Part shown: piece by piece, positions 6,898-13,609 of the stretch
Layout: each line of letters starts with the position of its first letter
How positions within the stretch are numbered: position 1 is the stretch's first letter
From: Clostridia bacterium
GTDB lineage: Bacteria > Bacillota > Clostridia > Christensenellales > Borkfalkiaceae
Assembly (NCBI GenBank): GCA_017631725.1
Contig: JAGBSS010000104.1
Coordinates: forward strand, 1-16,747
Direction of reading: 5' to 3'
Length of the DNA stretch: 16,747 nt
Made by a program: the position numbers and the translations under genes
Notes under the pieces: model-generated
What the model was told of the DNA's origin: nothing
Seen by the model: the letters and a program-made list of their open reading frames with translations, nothing else
The model's database searches: none

Positions 6898-7785
6898 ATG
6901 GCTTTTATGAGAAAAGAAAAAAATTTTAAAAGAGTTAAAAATAAGGGTGAAAAAGAGCCTTTTAATAGTTCTAACGAACAGGAAAATATAGAACGTAGTT
7001 TAAGCACGCAAACAAGAAAAAGACAAACGGAGTTTGGCTACGTTATAAAAGAACTTTCTGCTTTAACCGGCAAAAGTGCAGAACAAATTAAAAACGAGTG
7101 TTGTTTAAATCAAATTCAGGGCTTTTTATCTAAAACGGCAAAGGTAATAGTTCGTCAAGACGTGACTGATAAAAAAGCAGAAGAAATTTTGCTTATTTCA
7201 TCTAAATTAAAGGTGGGAGAAGTTATAATTGCCCCCGCGTATCTCGGTGCTGTTAGAAGAATAGTTGATAAAAATAATCTTTTAAATTTAAGAATTACGC
7301 TTTTAATTGATTTTCCGTTTGGAGAAAGTTCTTTTAAATCTAAATTAACGGAAATTAAAATTGGAAAAGACGTTGGGGTAGATGGTGTTACCGTTGTAAT
7401 TTCTAACGCTTTGTTAAAAGATAAAAACAAGAAAGAACTTTTGTGGCAATGTAAAAAGTTTTCTAAAGCGTTTAAGGGAGATTGCTCTTTAGCGGTTTCT
7501 GCACAAGACGCTAAAATAGAACAAATTAAAAGAATAGTTTCCGTGGCAGAAAAGGTAAAAGCCAAATCGGTTGTGTTTATGTTTGGCACGGGAGAAGAGA
7601 AAGAAATAAAAGAAAAGTTAGAGTTAATTGCTGAAAACAAGGGCAGTTTACCCATAAGTGTTTTAGCAAGCGTTTCTAACGTGGGTGCTTTGCAGGGTTT
7701 ATTCTCTGTTGGTGTAGATTTCGTTTGTACCCCTTATGCCGATGAAATAGGCAAAGAACTTATAAATAAATTTAAAATAAGTTAG
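6898..7785 (+). CDS. DeoC-fold protein lacking the aldolase catalytic residues
   Basis: The frame opens at 6847, but GGAG (6890-6893) stands 4 nt before the ATG at 6898, giving 295 aa. Residues 1-85 are a basic, low-complexity extension. From about 85 the protein follows deoxyribose-phosphate aldolase: LLIDFPFGESSFKSK (135-149) matches the GFPLGxxxxxxK strand-loop, and VDGVTVVIS (161-169) matches ADEIDMVIN. The catalytic positions differ: the aldolase Asp after DE(I/V) is Thr165, the Schiff-base Lys of (V/I)KTSTG falls in SVVFMFG (224-230) without Lys, and the second Lys of VKASGG is Leu256 in VLASVS. It therefore probably keeps the TIM barrel but not aldolase chemistry. No nucleoside-catabolism genes are nearby. 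Confidence 0.75.
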   Translation: MAFMRKEKNFKRVKNKGEKEPFNSSNEQENIERSLSTQTRKRQTEFGYVIKELSALTGKSAEQIKNECCLNQIQGFLSKTAKVIVRQDVTDKKAEEILLISSKLKVGEVIIAPAYLGAVRRIVDKNNLLNLRITLLIDFPFGESSFKSKLTEIKIGKDVGVDGVTVVISNALLKDKNKKELLWQCKKFSKAFKGDCSLAVSAQDAKIEQIKRIVSVAEKVKAKSVVFMFGTGEEKEIKEKLELIAENKGSLPISVLASVSNVGALQGLFSVGVDFVCTPYADEIGKELINKFKIS

Positions 7786-7830
7786 TCGTTGCTTGCTTTT
7801 TTGTTAAAAGAGTAGTAAAATAAAGAAAAA

Positions 7831-7836
7831 TATAAT
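7831..7836 (+). promoter_or_regulatory. -10 box of the ribU riboswitch promoter
   Basis: A perfect TATAAT lies 8 nt before the start of the riboswitch P1 stem (7845), which is where the transcript would begin. I do not see a convincing -35 hexamer at 16-18 bp. Confidence 0.45.
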
Positions 7837-7844
7837 TATATAAA

Positions 7845-7954
7845 CGTTCTTTGGGGCGGAGTGCAATTCTCCACCGGCAGTATAGTCTGCGAGCCTTTTG
7901 GCTGATTGGGCGCAATTCCCAAACCGACGGTATAGTCCGGATGGTAAAAGAACG
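7845..7954 (+). promoter_or_regulatory. FMN riboswitch (RFN element)
   Basis: The conserved RFN blocks are all present in order: GGGGCGGAGTGCAATTCTCC then ACCGGCAGT, AGTCTGCGAGC, the GATTGGGCGCAATTCCC arm, AACCGACGGT, and AGTCCGGATGG. The P1 stem pairs CGTTCTTT (7845-7852) with AAAGAACG (7947-7954). It binds FMN and controls the ribU gene just downstream. GGGGCG (7853-7858) in the aptamer is the perfect complement of CGCCCC (7974-7979), the 5' arm of the following terminator, so aptamer folding and terminator formation look mutually linked: without FMN that pairing can act as antiterminator. Confidence 0.96.
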
Positions 7955-7972
7955 GCGTTTTTACGCTTTTTC

Positions 7973-8000
7973 ACGCCCCGAAATCACGGGGCGTTTTTTT
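7973..8000 (+). terminator. Intrinsic terminator of the FMN riboswitch
   Basis: ACGCCCCG (7973-7980) and CGGGGCGT (7987-7994) form an 8-bp GC-rich stem with an AAATCA loop, followed by seven Ts. It stands between the aptamer and the ribU ribosome binding site (AGGAG 8001-8005), so control is probably by transcription termination. Confidence 0.93.
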
Positions 8001-8009
8001 AGGAGAAAA

Positions 8010-8588
8010 ATGAAAAAACTTTTCACCACTAAAAGTATAGCAGGCATTGCGGTTTTTTCTGCGTTAGCATTTATTATCTATTTAATTGAAATGCCTATTT
8101 TTGCATCTACTCCGGCATCTTTTTTAAAGTTAGATTTATCTAACGTGTTTGTTATGCTTGCAGGTTTTATGTACGGGCCAATTGGTGCAATTATAGTCAC
8201 GGTGGTTAAAGAAAGCATTCACATTGCAGTTGGAACAACGGGAGGCGTTGGCGAACTTGCAAATATTATAATTACCACGGCTTACGTTGTTCTCCCTTCT
8301 ATCGTATACCTAAAAAGAAAGGGTTTTAAAACGGTTGTTACTACTTTAATTTGTGCCTGTGTTATTCAGGTTATAATATCTGTAATAGTAAACAGATTTA
8401 TAAATTTCCCATTTTTTATGGGTAGTGTTCCTTTTGTCCCAAACGAGGCAAGTGAAAGTGCATTTAAAGAGCTTTACGGTTATATTATTGCCTTCAATGC
8501 AATAAAAAGTGTGGCAATATCCGGTATAACAATTTTAGTTTATAAAAAAGTATCTTTAATATTTAAAAAAATCAATTTGCAAAACTGA
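8010..8588 (+). CDS. ribU: Riboflavin ECF transporter S component RibU
   Basis: RibU is the membrane substrate-binding subunit that captures riboflavin and works with a shared ECF energising module encoded elsewhere. A longer frame from 7851 would overlap the riboswitch and terminator, so the start is the ATG at 8010, 4 nt after AGGAG, giving 192 aa, normal for the family. It is strongly hydrophobic with about six membrane segments. Diagnostic stretches are FLKLDLSNVFVMLAGFMYGP (38-57) and GTTGGVGELANI (75-86). The preceding FMN riboswitch and terminator support the substrate assignment. The 3' end contains the promoter for tsaE. Confidence 0.94.
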   Translation: MKKLFTTKSIAGIAVFSALAFIIYLIEMPIFASTPASFLKLDLSNVFVMLAGFMYGPIGAIIVTVVKESIHIAVGTTGGVGELANIIITTAYVVLPSIVYLKRKGFKTVVTTLICACVIQVIISVIVNRFINFPFFMGSVPFVPNEASESAFKELYGYIIAFNAIKSVAISGITILVYKKVSLIFKKINLQN

Positions 8589-8605
8589 TAATAAGGTTGT
8601 ATAAT
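8577..8605 (+). promoter_or_regulatory. Promoter of the tsaE operon, leaderless geometry
   Basis: TTGCAA (8577-8582), a 17-bp spacer and a perfect TATAAT (8600-8605) end 6 nt before the tsaE ATG at 8612. The expected +1 falls on the start codon. The promoter overlaps the end of ribU. No Shine-Dalgarno is seen. Confidence 0.65.
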
Positions 8606-8611
8606 AGGTTT

Positions 8612-9007
8612 ATGGAAAAAATTTCTTGTTCGGAAAAACAGACCTTTGACGTTGCTTTTGAATATGCAAAAACTTTAGTTAAGGGAGACGTTGTAATTTT
8701 AGAAGGCGATTTAGGTGCAGGTAAAACGGCATTTACAAAAGGTATTGCCGGTTACTTTAATTTATCTGGAGTTACAAGTCCAACTTACGCTTATTTAAAC
8801 GTTTACGGCAATTTTATTTATCATTACGATTGTTATCGTTTATCTTCGGGGGAAGAAGCCGAACTTTTAGGATTAACAGATTATCTTAACAAGGATAACG
8901 TTTGTATAATAGAGTGGGCGGAAAATATTAAAGACGTTTTGCCTAAAAATTGTAAAAAGGTTACAATAGAAAAAATATCTGATACGGAGCGAAAAATTAT
9001 TTTATGA
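8612..9007 (+). CDS. tsaE: tRNA t6A threonylcarbamoylation ATPase TsaE
   Basis: TsaE is the ATPase that works with TsaB and TsaD to place threonylcarbamoyl on A37 of ANN-decoding tRNAs. The 131-aa length is normal. Visible motifs are the Walker A GDLGAGKT (32-39), TSPTYAYLN (55-63), HYDCYRL (71-77) and the C-terminal IIEWAEN (99-105). A TTG at 8597 would add five residues but lies within the -10 box, so ATG 8612 is chosen. The stop overlaps the tsaB start (ATGA), so translation is coupled. tsaD is not in the window. Confidence 0.95.
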   Translation: MEKISCSEKQTFDVAFEYAKTLVKGDVVILEGDLGAGKTAFTKGIAGYFNLSGVTSPTYAYLNVYGNFIYHYDCYRLSSGEEAELLGLTDYLNKDNVCIIEWAENIKDVLPKNCKKVTIEKISDTERKIIL

Positions 9008-9612
9008 AATATCTTGCTGTAGACACGGCAAACACGGGGCTTACCGTTATAATAAAAAATGGCGAACAAACCTTTTTTAAAAGGGACGATGGGTGTGGAA
9101 CGCAACACTCCGTTAAATTAATGCCAATTATAGAAGAACTTTTGATAGAAAGTGGCTTAAACTTATCAGAATTAGACTTTTTAGTTGCCGTTACAGGGGC
9201 AGGTTCTTTTACAGGAATTAGAATTGGTGTTTCTACAATATCTGCACTATCTTTAAGTTTAAATAAACCTGTTTTAGCAGTAACTTCTTTCGATACAATG
9301 GCGTATACTGAAAAAGGCGGTTCAGTTTTAGCCTTAATAGACGCAAAACACGGAAGTTTTTATGCTTGTGGCTATAAAGATAACAAGGTGGTTATACCCC
9401 CAAGTTATATTTCTTTAGAGCAGGTTAAAGAACTTGAAACCGATTATACCTTTCTTTCAATTGAGAATACAGAAGGGGTTAATTCTAAAAAGGTTGATGC
9501 AGTTTTAGGCTTAATTAACGCAATAGAATTTAAAAAGCAAGAAATCACATACGATTTAAGTGCAATCTCTCCAGTATACGTAAGAAAAAGTCAGGCGGAA
9601 GAAGGCAGATGA
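9004..9612 (+). CDS. tsaB: tRNA t6A modification protein TsaB
   Basis: TsaB is the inactive ASKHA-fold partner of TsaD in t6A synthesis. The 202-aa protein shows the N-terminal LAVDTANTGLTV, the HSVKLMPIIEELL helix, and the family hallmark VAVTGAGSFTGIRIGVSTI (GxGSFTGxRIG). LALIDAKHGSFYACGY follows the expected second strand pair. The C-terminus (SPVYVRKSQAEE) matches the usual PxYlRxxxA ending. It overlaps tsaE by 4 nt at its start and rimI by 4 nt at its end, typical of a tightly coupled operon. Confidence 0.95.
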   Translation: MKYLAVDTANTGLTVIIKNGEQTFFKRDDGCGTQHSVKLMPIIEELLIESGLNLSELDFLVAVTGAGSFTGIRIGVSTISALSLSLNKPVLAVTSFDTMAYTEKGGSVLALIDAKHGSFYACGYKDNKVVIPPSYISLEQVKELETDYTFLSIENTEGVNSKKVDAVLGLINAIEFKKQEITYDLSAISPVYVRKSQAEEGR

Positions 9613-10037
9613 TTGTAGAACTTTTTTCTCATAACGTTGATAGCATTTTAGAAATTTACGCATCTGACTTTAAAGATGGGTGGAATAGAGGGCAACTTTT
9701 ATCTGCATTTTCAAGCGGTAGATTTGTTTCTTTTGCCGTTAAAAAAAACGATAAAATAGTTTCCGTTATTACTTGTTCAGTTAGTTTCGAAGAAGCAGAT
9801 TTAGAAGGCATAGTCACCTTAAAAGAACACAAAAATAAAGGGTACGCAAAAGCCTTAATTGAACATTTAATTGCTTTTTTAAAAGAAAAAAAGGTTGAAA
9901 AACTTTTTTTGGAAGTAAGGGAAGGCAATTTAAGTGCTATAAACTTATATAAAAAAGTTGGGTTTAACCAAATAAGTATTAGAAAAAAATATTATCAAAA
10001 CGGCGAAAACGCTTTAATTATGGTAAAGGAGATTTAA
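9609..10037 (+). CDS. rimI: GNAT acetyltransferase, RimI-like
   Basis: This is a 142-aa GNAT-fold acetyltransferase. In this operon position (tsaE-tsaB-rimI) the usual member acetylates the N-terminus of ribosomal protein bS18. The acetyl-CoA loop is KEHKNKGYAKALIEHLI (the R/QxxGxG/A motif reads HKNKGYA), followed by FLEVREGNLSAINLYKKVGF, the RimI signature with N, A, LY, GF, and RKKYYQNGENALIMVK at the end. The first 20 residues are weakly conserved. The start ATG is in the ATGA overlap with tsaB. A strong AAAGGAG near the 3' end (10025-10031) serves the next gene. Confidence 0.88.
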   Translation: MIVELFSHNVDSILEIYASDFKDGWNRGQLLSAFSSGRFVSFAVKKNDKIVSVITCSVSFEEADLEGIVTLKEHKNKGYAKALIEHLIAFLKEKKVEKLFLEVREGNLSAINLYKKVGFNQISIRKKYYQNGENALIMVKEI

Positions 10038-10038
10038 T

Positions 10039-10740
10039 ATTAATAATTTAAACCTTTACACTAAAGAGAAAAAGCCACTTGTCTTTTTACACGGCTATTT
10101 ATCTTGTAAAGAGAGTTTTATTTATCAATATTCTTATTTTAAAAATAATTTTAACGTTATAGCCTTTGATTTAGTGGGGTTTGGCGATAATAAAAAAATG
10201 CCTTATCCGTTTAGTTTAAGCGATTACGTTAATTACGTAAAAGATAGATTAGACAAAATGGGTGTAAAGAAGCCGTGCGTTATTGCTCATTCTTTCGGGG
10301 CAAGAATTGCCGTTAAATTAGCCGGAAGCCATCCAGATTTTTTTGATAAAATTGTTTTAGTTGGGGCGGCGGGGCTAAAACCCAGATTTAGCATAAAAAG
10401 GCGTGCAAAAAGGTTAACCTTTAAAATTTTAAAACTATTTGTAAAAAGGGAAAGGCTTAAAAGGTTTTATTCTAAAGACTATTTAAGTTTATCCCCCGTA
10501 ATGAGAGAAAGTTTTAAAAAAATAATTAGTGAAGATTTATCTTCAAGTGCTAAAAAAGTTGCAAACAAAACTTTAATAGTTGTTGGGGATAGAGATAAAG
10601 AAACGCCTGTTTATATGGCGAAAAGATACTATAAATTAATAAAAAATAGCACCCTTTTGGTTTTTAAAGGGGCAGGGCATTTTGCTTTTATTGACATGCC
10701 CGACAAATTTAACAGGGAGGCAAAAGAGTTTTTACTCTAA
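10039..10740 (+). CDS. Alpha/beta-fold hydrolase, apparently started at ATT (233 aa)
   Basis: The protein has a complete alpha/beta hydrolase core: oxyanion-hole FLHGYLSCKESF (16-27), the AFDLVGFGDN strand-turn (42-51), nucleophile Ser85 in AHSFG, Asp184 in VVGDRDKETP and His214 in GAGHFAF. The first ATG/GTG/TTG in frame is a GTG at 10174, which would delete the oxyanion-hole strand, while the frame stays open upstream to a TAA at 10024. AAAGGAG (10025-10031) lies 7 nt before an ATT at 10039, 1 nt after the rimI stop. I therefore place the start there (MNNLNLYTKEKKPLVFLHG). A sequencing error removing an ATG is the alternative. The substrate is unknown; a serine hydrolase of the menaquinone/lipase-like class is all that can be said. 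Confidence 0.8.
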   Translation: MNNLNLYTKEKKPLVFLHGYLSCKESFIYQYSYFKNNFNVIAFDLVGFGDNKKMPYPFSLSDYVNYVKDRLDKMGVKKPCVIAHSFGARIAVKLAGSHPDFFDKIVLVGAAGLKPRFSIKRRAKRLTFKILKLFVKRERLKRFYSKDYLSLSPVMRESFKKIISEDLSSSAKKVANKTLIVVGDRDKETPVYMAKRYYKLIKNSTLLVFKGAGHFAFIDMPDKFNREAKEFLL

Positions 10741-10745
10741 TATTT

Positions 10746-12419
10746 ATGTTACCGACAAACGCACAATATTTTAGTGAACTTTTAAGTAAAAACCAAATAT
10801 CCATTTATTTTATAATTGCCGTATTAAACGCTGCGTTAATTTTTATGGCATCTTTTAAATTTTTGCTTTCCATACAACAAAGCGGATATAAAACGAGAAG
10901 ATATTTTAAATGGTTAAACAGTCGTGAAACGCCTTATCGTAGCAGGCTTATGCTTTTAACCTTAATGGGCTTTTTGTTCTCGCTTGTACTATCAACTTGT
11001 TTTGCACCAATTTTCGGTGGGCAAATTAGTTCTTACGTTGGGTTTGTTTCTTATATTTTATTTACCATAGTTTATATTAATACAGAAGCAAGTGTAAACG
11101 TAAAAATTCCTTTAAAAAAGACAAAAAGAATGGTTCGCTTGTCTATAACCTACGTTATAGTGTTAATTGCTATAACATTTGGGTTGGTGGTTTTAGTTAA
11201 CTATATAACCTTTGTAATTGGCGATAGAATGACGGCTATTTTAAGATATTCTTTGCTTTGCGCTTGCCCTGTTTTAATTCCGTATCTACTTCTTATTGCA
11301 CATATTATAAACCTTCCTATAGAAAAGGCAATTGCAAGGTATTACGTAAATAAAGCAAAGGAAAAACTTGCTAAATTAGACGTTAAAAGAATTGCAATTA
11401 CAGGCAGTTTTGGTAAAACTACCGTTAAAGAAATTTTAACCACTATTTTATCTCAAAAATATAGGGTTTTACAAACTCCAGAATCTTACAATACACCTAT
11501 GGGCATTGCCGTTACGGTAAAAGGTTTAGATAGCACTCACGATATATTTTTGGCAGAAATGGGTGCAAGGGCAAAGGGTGATATAAAAACTCTTTGTAAA
11601 ATGGTAAAGCCGGATTTTGGTATTTTAACAGGTGTAAACACTCAACACTTAGAAACCTTTGCCACCATAGAAAACATTAAAAACACAAAATACGAACTTT
11701 TTGATTATTTAGAAGAAAAAGGTGGCGTTGGTATATTTTCCGTTGATAATGAAAATTCTAAAGAACTATCTAACAAGTTTAAAGGCGAAAAGATATGTGC
11801 GGGTTTATGCGGAGAAGATGCCTTTGCGACAGACGTGAAAATCAGTTCTATTGGTACGGAATTTATGCTAAACGTAAAAGGGGAAGAACCCGTTTTATGC
11901 CACACGGTACTTTTGGGTAAACATAACATATCTAACATTTGTTTGGCGGCGGCAATGGCTAAAAAAATAGGTATGTCCGCTAAAGAAATATCTGTTGGAA
12001 TAAATAGAATTAAAAGTATAGGTCATAGGTTAGAACTTATGCCCAATAATAAAAATATAGTAATTATAGATGATAGTTATAATGCAAATGTAGATGGGGT
12101 TTATGCCGCTATGGACGTTTTAGATACGTTTAGTGGTAGAAAAATTGTTTTAACACCGGGTCTTGTAGAACTTGGCAAAATGGAAGACGTTGCCAACCTT
12201 GAAATGGGAAAAGTTTTAGCAGAGCACGCTGACAAGGTGATTATTATAGGTAAACATAATGCAGTTATGCTTATAAACGGACTTATAGAAGGCGGAATGC
12301 CAAGGGAAAACATAATTTTTGCTAAAAACCTTAAAAAGGGAAATCAGGCACTAAACGAAATTTTAAAAGAAGGAGACGTGGTTCTTTTTGAGAACGACCT
12401 TCCAGATAACTACAACTAA
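10746..12419 (+). CDS. murF: Membrane-anchored MurF-type Mur ligase
   Basis: The 557-aa protein has about five N-terminal membrane segments (roughly 18-41, 68-92, 95-111, 134-158, 163-188), then a Mur ligase core. The core shows the ATP loop ITGSFGKTTVKE (218-229), QTPESYNTPMGIA, FLAEMGARAKGDI, TGVNTQHLETF, LLGKHNISN and IIDDSYNANVDG, the pattern of MurF, which joins D-Ala-D-Ala to the UDP-MurNAc-tripeptide. The normal MurF N-terminal substrate domain appears to be replaced by the membrane part. Adjacency to ddl, which makes the dipeptide, supports the assignment. The ATG is 5 nt after the hydrolase stop without a clear ribosome binding site, suggesting translational coupling. Another Mur ligase specificity cannot be excluded. 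Confidence 0.85.
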   Translation: MLPTNAQYFSELLSKNQISIYFIIAVLNAALIFMASFKFLLSIQQSGYKTRRYFKWLNSRETPYRSRLMLLTLMGFLFSLVLSTCFAPIFGGQISSYVGFVSYILFTIVYINTEASVNVKIPLKKTKRMVRLSITYVIVLIAITFGLVVLVNYITFVIGDRMTAILRYSLLCACPVLIPYLLLIAHIINLPIEKAIARYYVNKAKEKLAKLDVKRIAITGSFGKTTVKEILTTILSQKYRVLQTPESYNTPMGIAVTVKGLDSTHDIFLAEMGARAKGDIKTLCKMVKPDFGILTGVNTQHLETFATIENIKNTKYELFDYLEEKGGVGIFSVDNENSKELSNKFKGEKICAGLCGEDAFATDVKISSIGTEFMLNVKGEEPVLCHTVLLGKHNISNICLAAAMAKKIGMSAKEISVGINRIKSIGHRLELMPNNKNIVIIDDSYNANVDGVYAAMDVLDTFSGRKIVLTPGLVELGKMEDVANLEMGKVLAEHADKVIIIGKHNAVMLINGLIEGGMPRENIIFAKNLKKGNQALNEILKEGDVVLFENDLPDNYN

Positions 12420-12436
12420 AAATTAAAAAGCAAGAG

Positions 12437-12476
12437 AAACACCAAAGCAAACAAATTTTTGCGGAGGTGTTTTTTT
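12437..12476 (+). promoter_or_regulatory. Hairpin with T-tract overlapping the ddl Shine-Dalgarno
   Basis: AAACACC (12437-12443) pairs with GGTGTTT (12466-12472), and inside it GCAAA (12447-12451) pairs with TTTGC (12458-12462). A T-run (12470-12476) follows, then the ATG of ddl. The Shine-Dalgarno GGAGG (12463-12467) lies in the internal loop and lower stem. The element could end transcription after murF or mask the ddl ribosome binding site; it does not look like a strong GC-rich terminator. Confidence 0.5.
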
Positions 12477-13568
12477 ATGAAGAACGTTGCTGTATTTTTT
12501 GGTGGAGAGTCTGTTGAACACGACGTTTCCATTTTAACGGGCGTGTTAACTGTTAACGCGCTAAAACAAACGGAATATAATCCCGTGCCAATTTACATAT
12601 CTAAAGATGGAATTTTTTACACGGGGGAAAGTTTATTTGAAACGGAAAGTTTTAAAGGTTTAAATTACAAAAAACTTAAAAGAATTGCCTTTGTTTCTCC
12701 AACTCCCGTTTTATATTATTGTAAAGGTAAAAAACTATTGCCATTATATACCATTTCAGCCGCAATAAACTGCACGCACGGTGGAATTGGAGAAAACGGA
12801 GCGCTTGCAGGGTTTTTAAAGTTTTTTAATATTCCACTTGCTTCTCCAAGTGTGCTTGGCTCTGCCGTTTGTATGAGTAAAAGTTTTACAAAGGTGGTTT
12901 TAAAAGGGCTTAACGTTAATTGTTTGCCTTATAAGATTATAGAAAACGTTGGGCAACTACAAGAAACAGATTTTAAATTCCCTGTAATTGTAAAGCCAGA
13001 TAGTTTAGGCTCAAGCATAGGCATAGAAAAAGCGGAAAATTTAGAAAAATTAAAAAATGCCACTTTTAATGCCTTAAGGTATGATAACGTGTGCTTAATA
13101 GAGCCGTGTTTAGAAAATTTTACCGAAATAAATTGTGCGGCAGTTTGTGTTGATAACGAAATTATCGTATCCGAGTGTGAAAGACCAATTTCTAAAACGG
13201 GTGTGTTAGATTTCACAGATAAATACCTTGTGGGGGAAAGGGAGTACCCTGCAAGAATTTCCAAAAGATTAAGTCAAAAAATAAAAAATCTAACCAAAAA
13301 ATTATATTCTAAACTTTCTTTGCGTGGAATTATAAGGGTAGATTATTTAATAAGTGAAAACGGCGAAATATTCGTTAATGAAATTAACACCACTCCCGGC
13401 TCGCTTGCATATTATTTGTTTTCGGATAGTTTAAAAGACTTTTCTAAAATTTTAGTATGTATAGTTAAGCAGGCAGAAGCAGAGTTAAGTGCTGAAAAAA
13501 CTCTGATAAAAAAATATTCTTGTTCAATTTTAAATTGTGGTGGCACGAAGGGGGCAAAACACTTGTAA
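12477..13568 (+). CDS. ddl: D-alanine--D-alanine ligase
   Basis: Ddl makes the D-Ala-D-Ala dipeptide used by MurF. The frame opens at a TTG at 12459, but GGAGGTG precedes the ATG at 12477, giving 363 aa from MKNVAVFFGGESVEHDVS (the GGxSxEHxVS motif). Other landmarks: NCTHGGIGENGALAGFLKF (the HGxxGEDG-like motif, with Asn for Asp), IASPSVLGSAVCMSK-like region, FPVIVKPDSLGSSIGI in the ATP-grasp domain, GIIRVDYLI, and VNEINTTPGSLAYYLF with the metal-binding Glu and Asn. The last about 20 residues (KYSCSILNCGG onwards) form an unusual Cys-containing tail. Specificity for D-Ala over D-Lac or D-Ser was not resolved. Confidence 0.93.
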   Translation: MKNVAVFFGGESVEHDVSILTGVLTVNALKQTEYNPVPIYISKDGIFYTGESLFETESFKGLNYKKLKRIAFVSPTPVLYYCKGKKLLPLYTISAAINCTHGGIGENGALAGFLKFFNIPLASPSVLGSAVCMSKSFTKVVLKGLNVNCLPYKIIENVGQLQETDFKFPVIVKPDSLGSSIGIEKAENLEKLKNATFNALRYDNVCLIEPCLENFTEINCAAVCVDNEIIVSECERPISKTGVLDFTDKYLVGEREYPARISKRLSQKIKNLTKKLYSKLSLRGIIRVDYLISENGEIFVNEINTTPGSLAYYLFSDSLKDFSKILVCIVKQAEAELSAEKTLIKKYSCSILNCGGTKGAKHL

Positions 13569-13591
13569 AAGCAGATAAATTGTGGTAGAAT
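13563..13591 (+). promoter_or_regulatory. Promoter of icd
   Basis: TTGTAA (13563-13568), a 17-bp spacer and TAGAAT (13586-13591) lie at the end of ddl; the -35 box includes the ddl stop codon. The start would be near 13598, just at the AAGGAG ribosome binding site (13598-13603). Confidence 0.6.
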
Positions 13592-13609
13592 ATGCCCAAG
13601 GAGATACTT

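Noticed and set aside
7155..7655. Long minus-strand open frame (166 codons) opposite the DeoC-like gene
   Set aside because: Ser/Leu/Phe-rich shadow of the AAA/GAA-rich plus-strand codons, no ribosome binding site, and the plus strand shows clear family motifs.
7851..8009. N-terminal extension of RibU from 7851
   Set aside because: It would translate the FMN aptamer and terminator; the family start and an AGGAG are at 8010.
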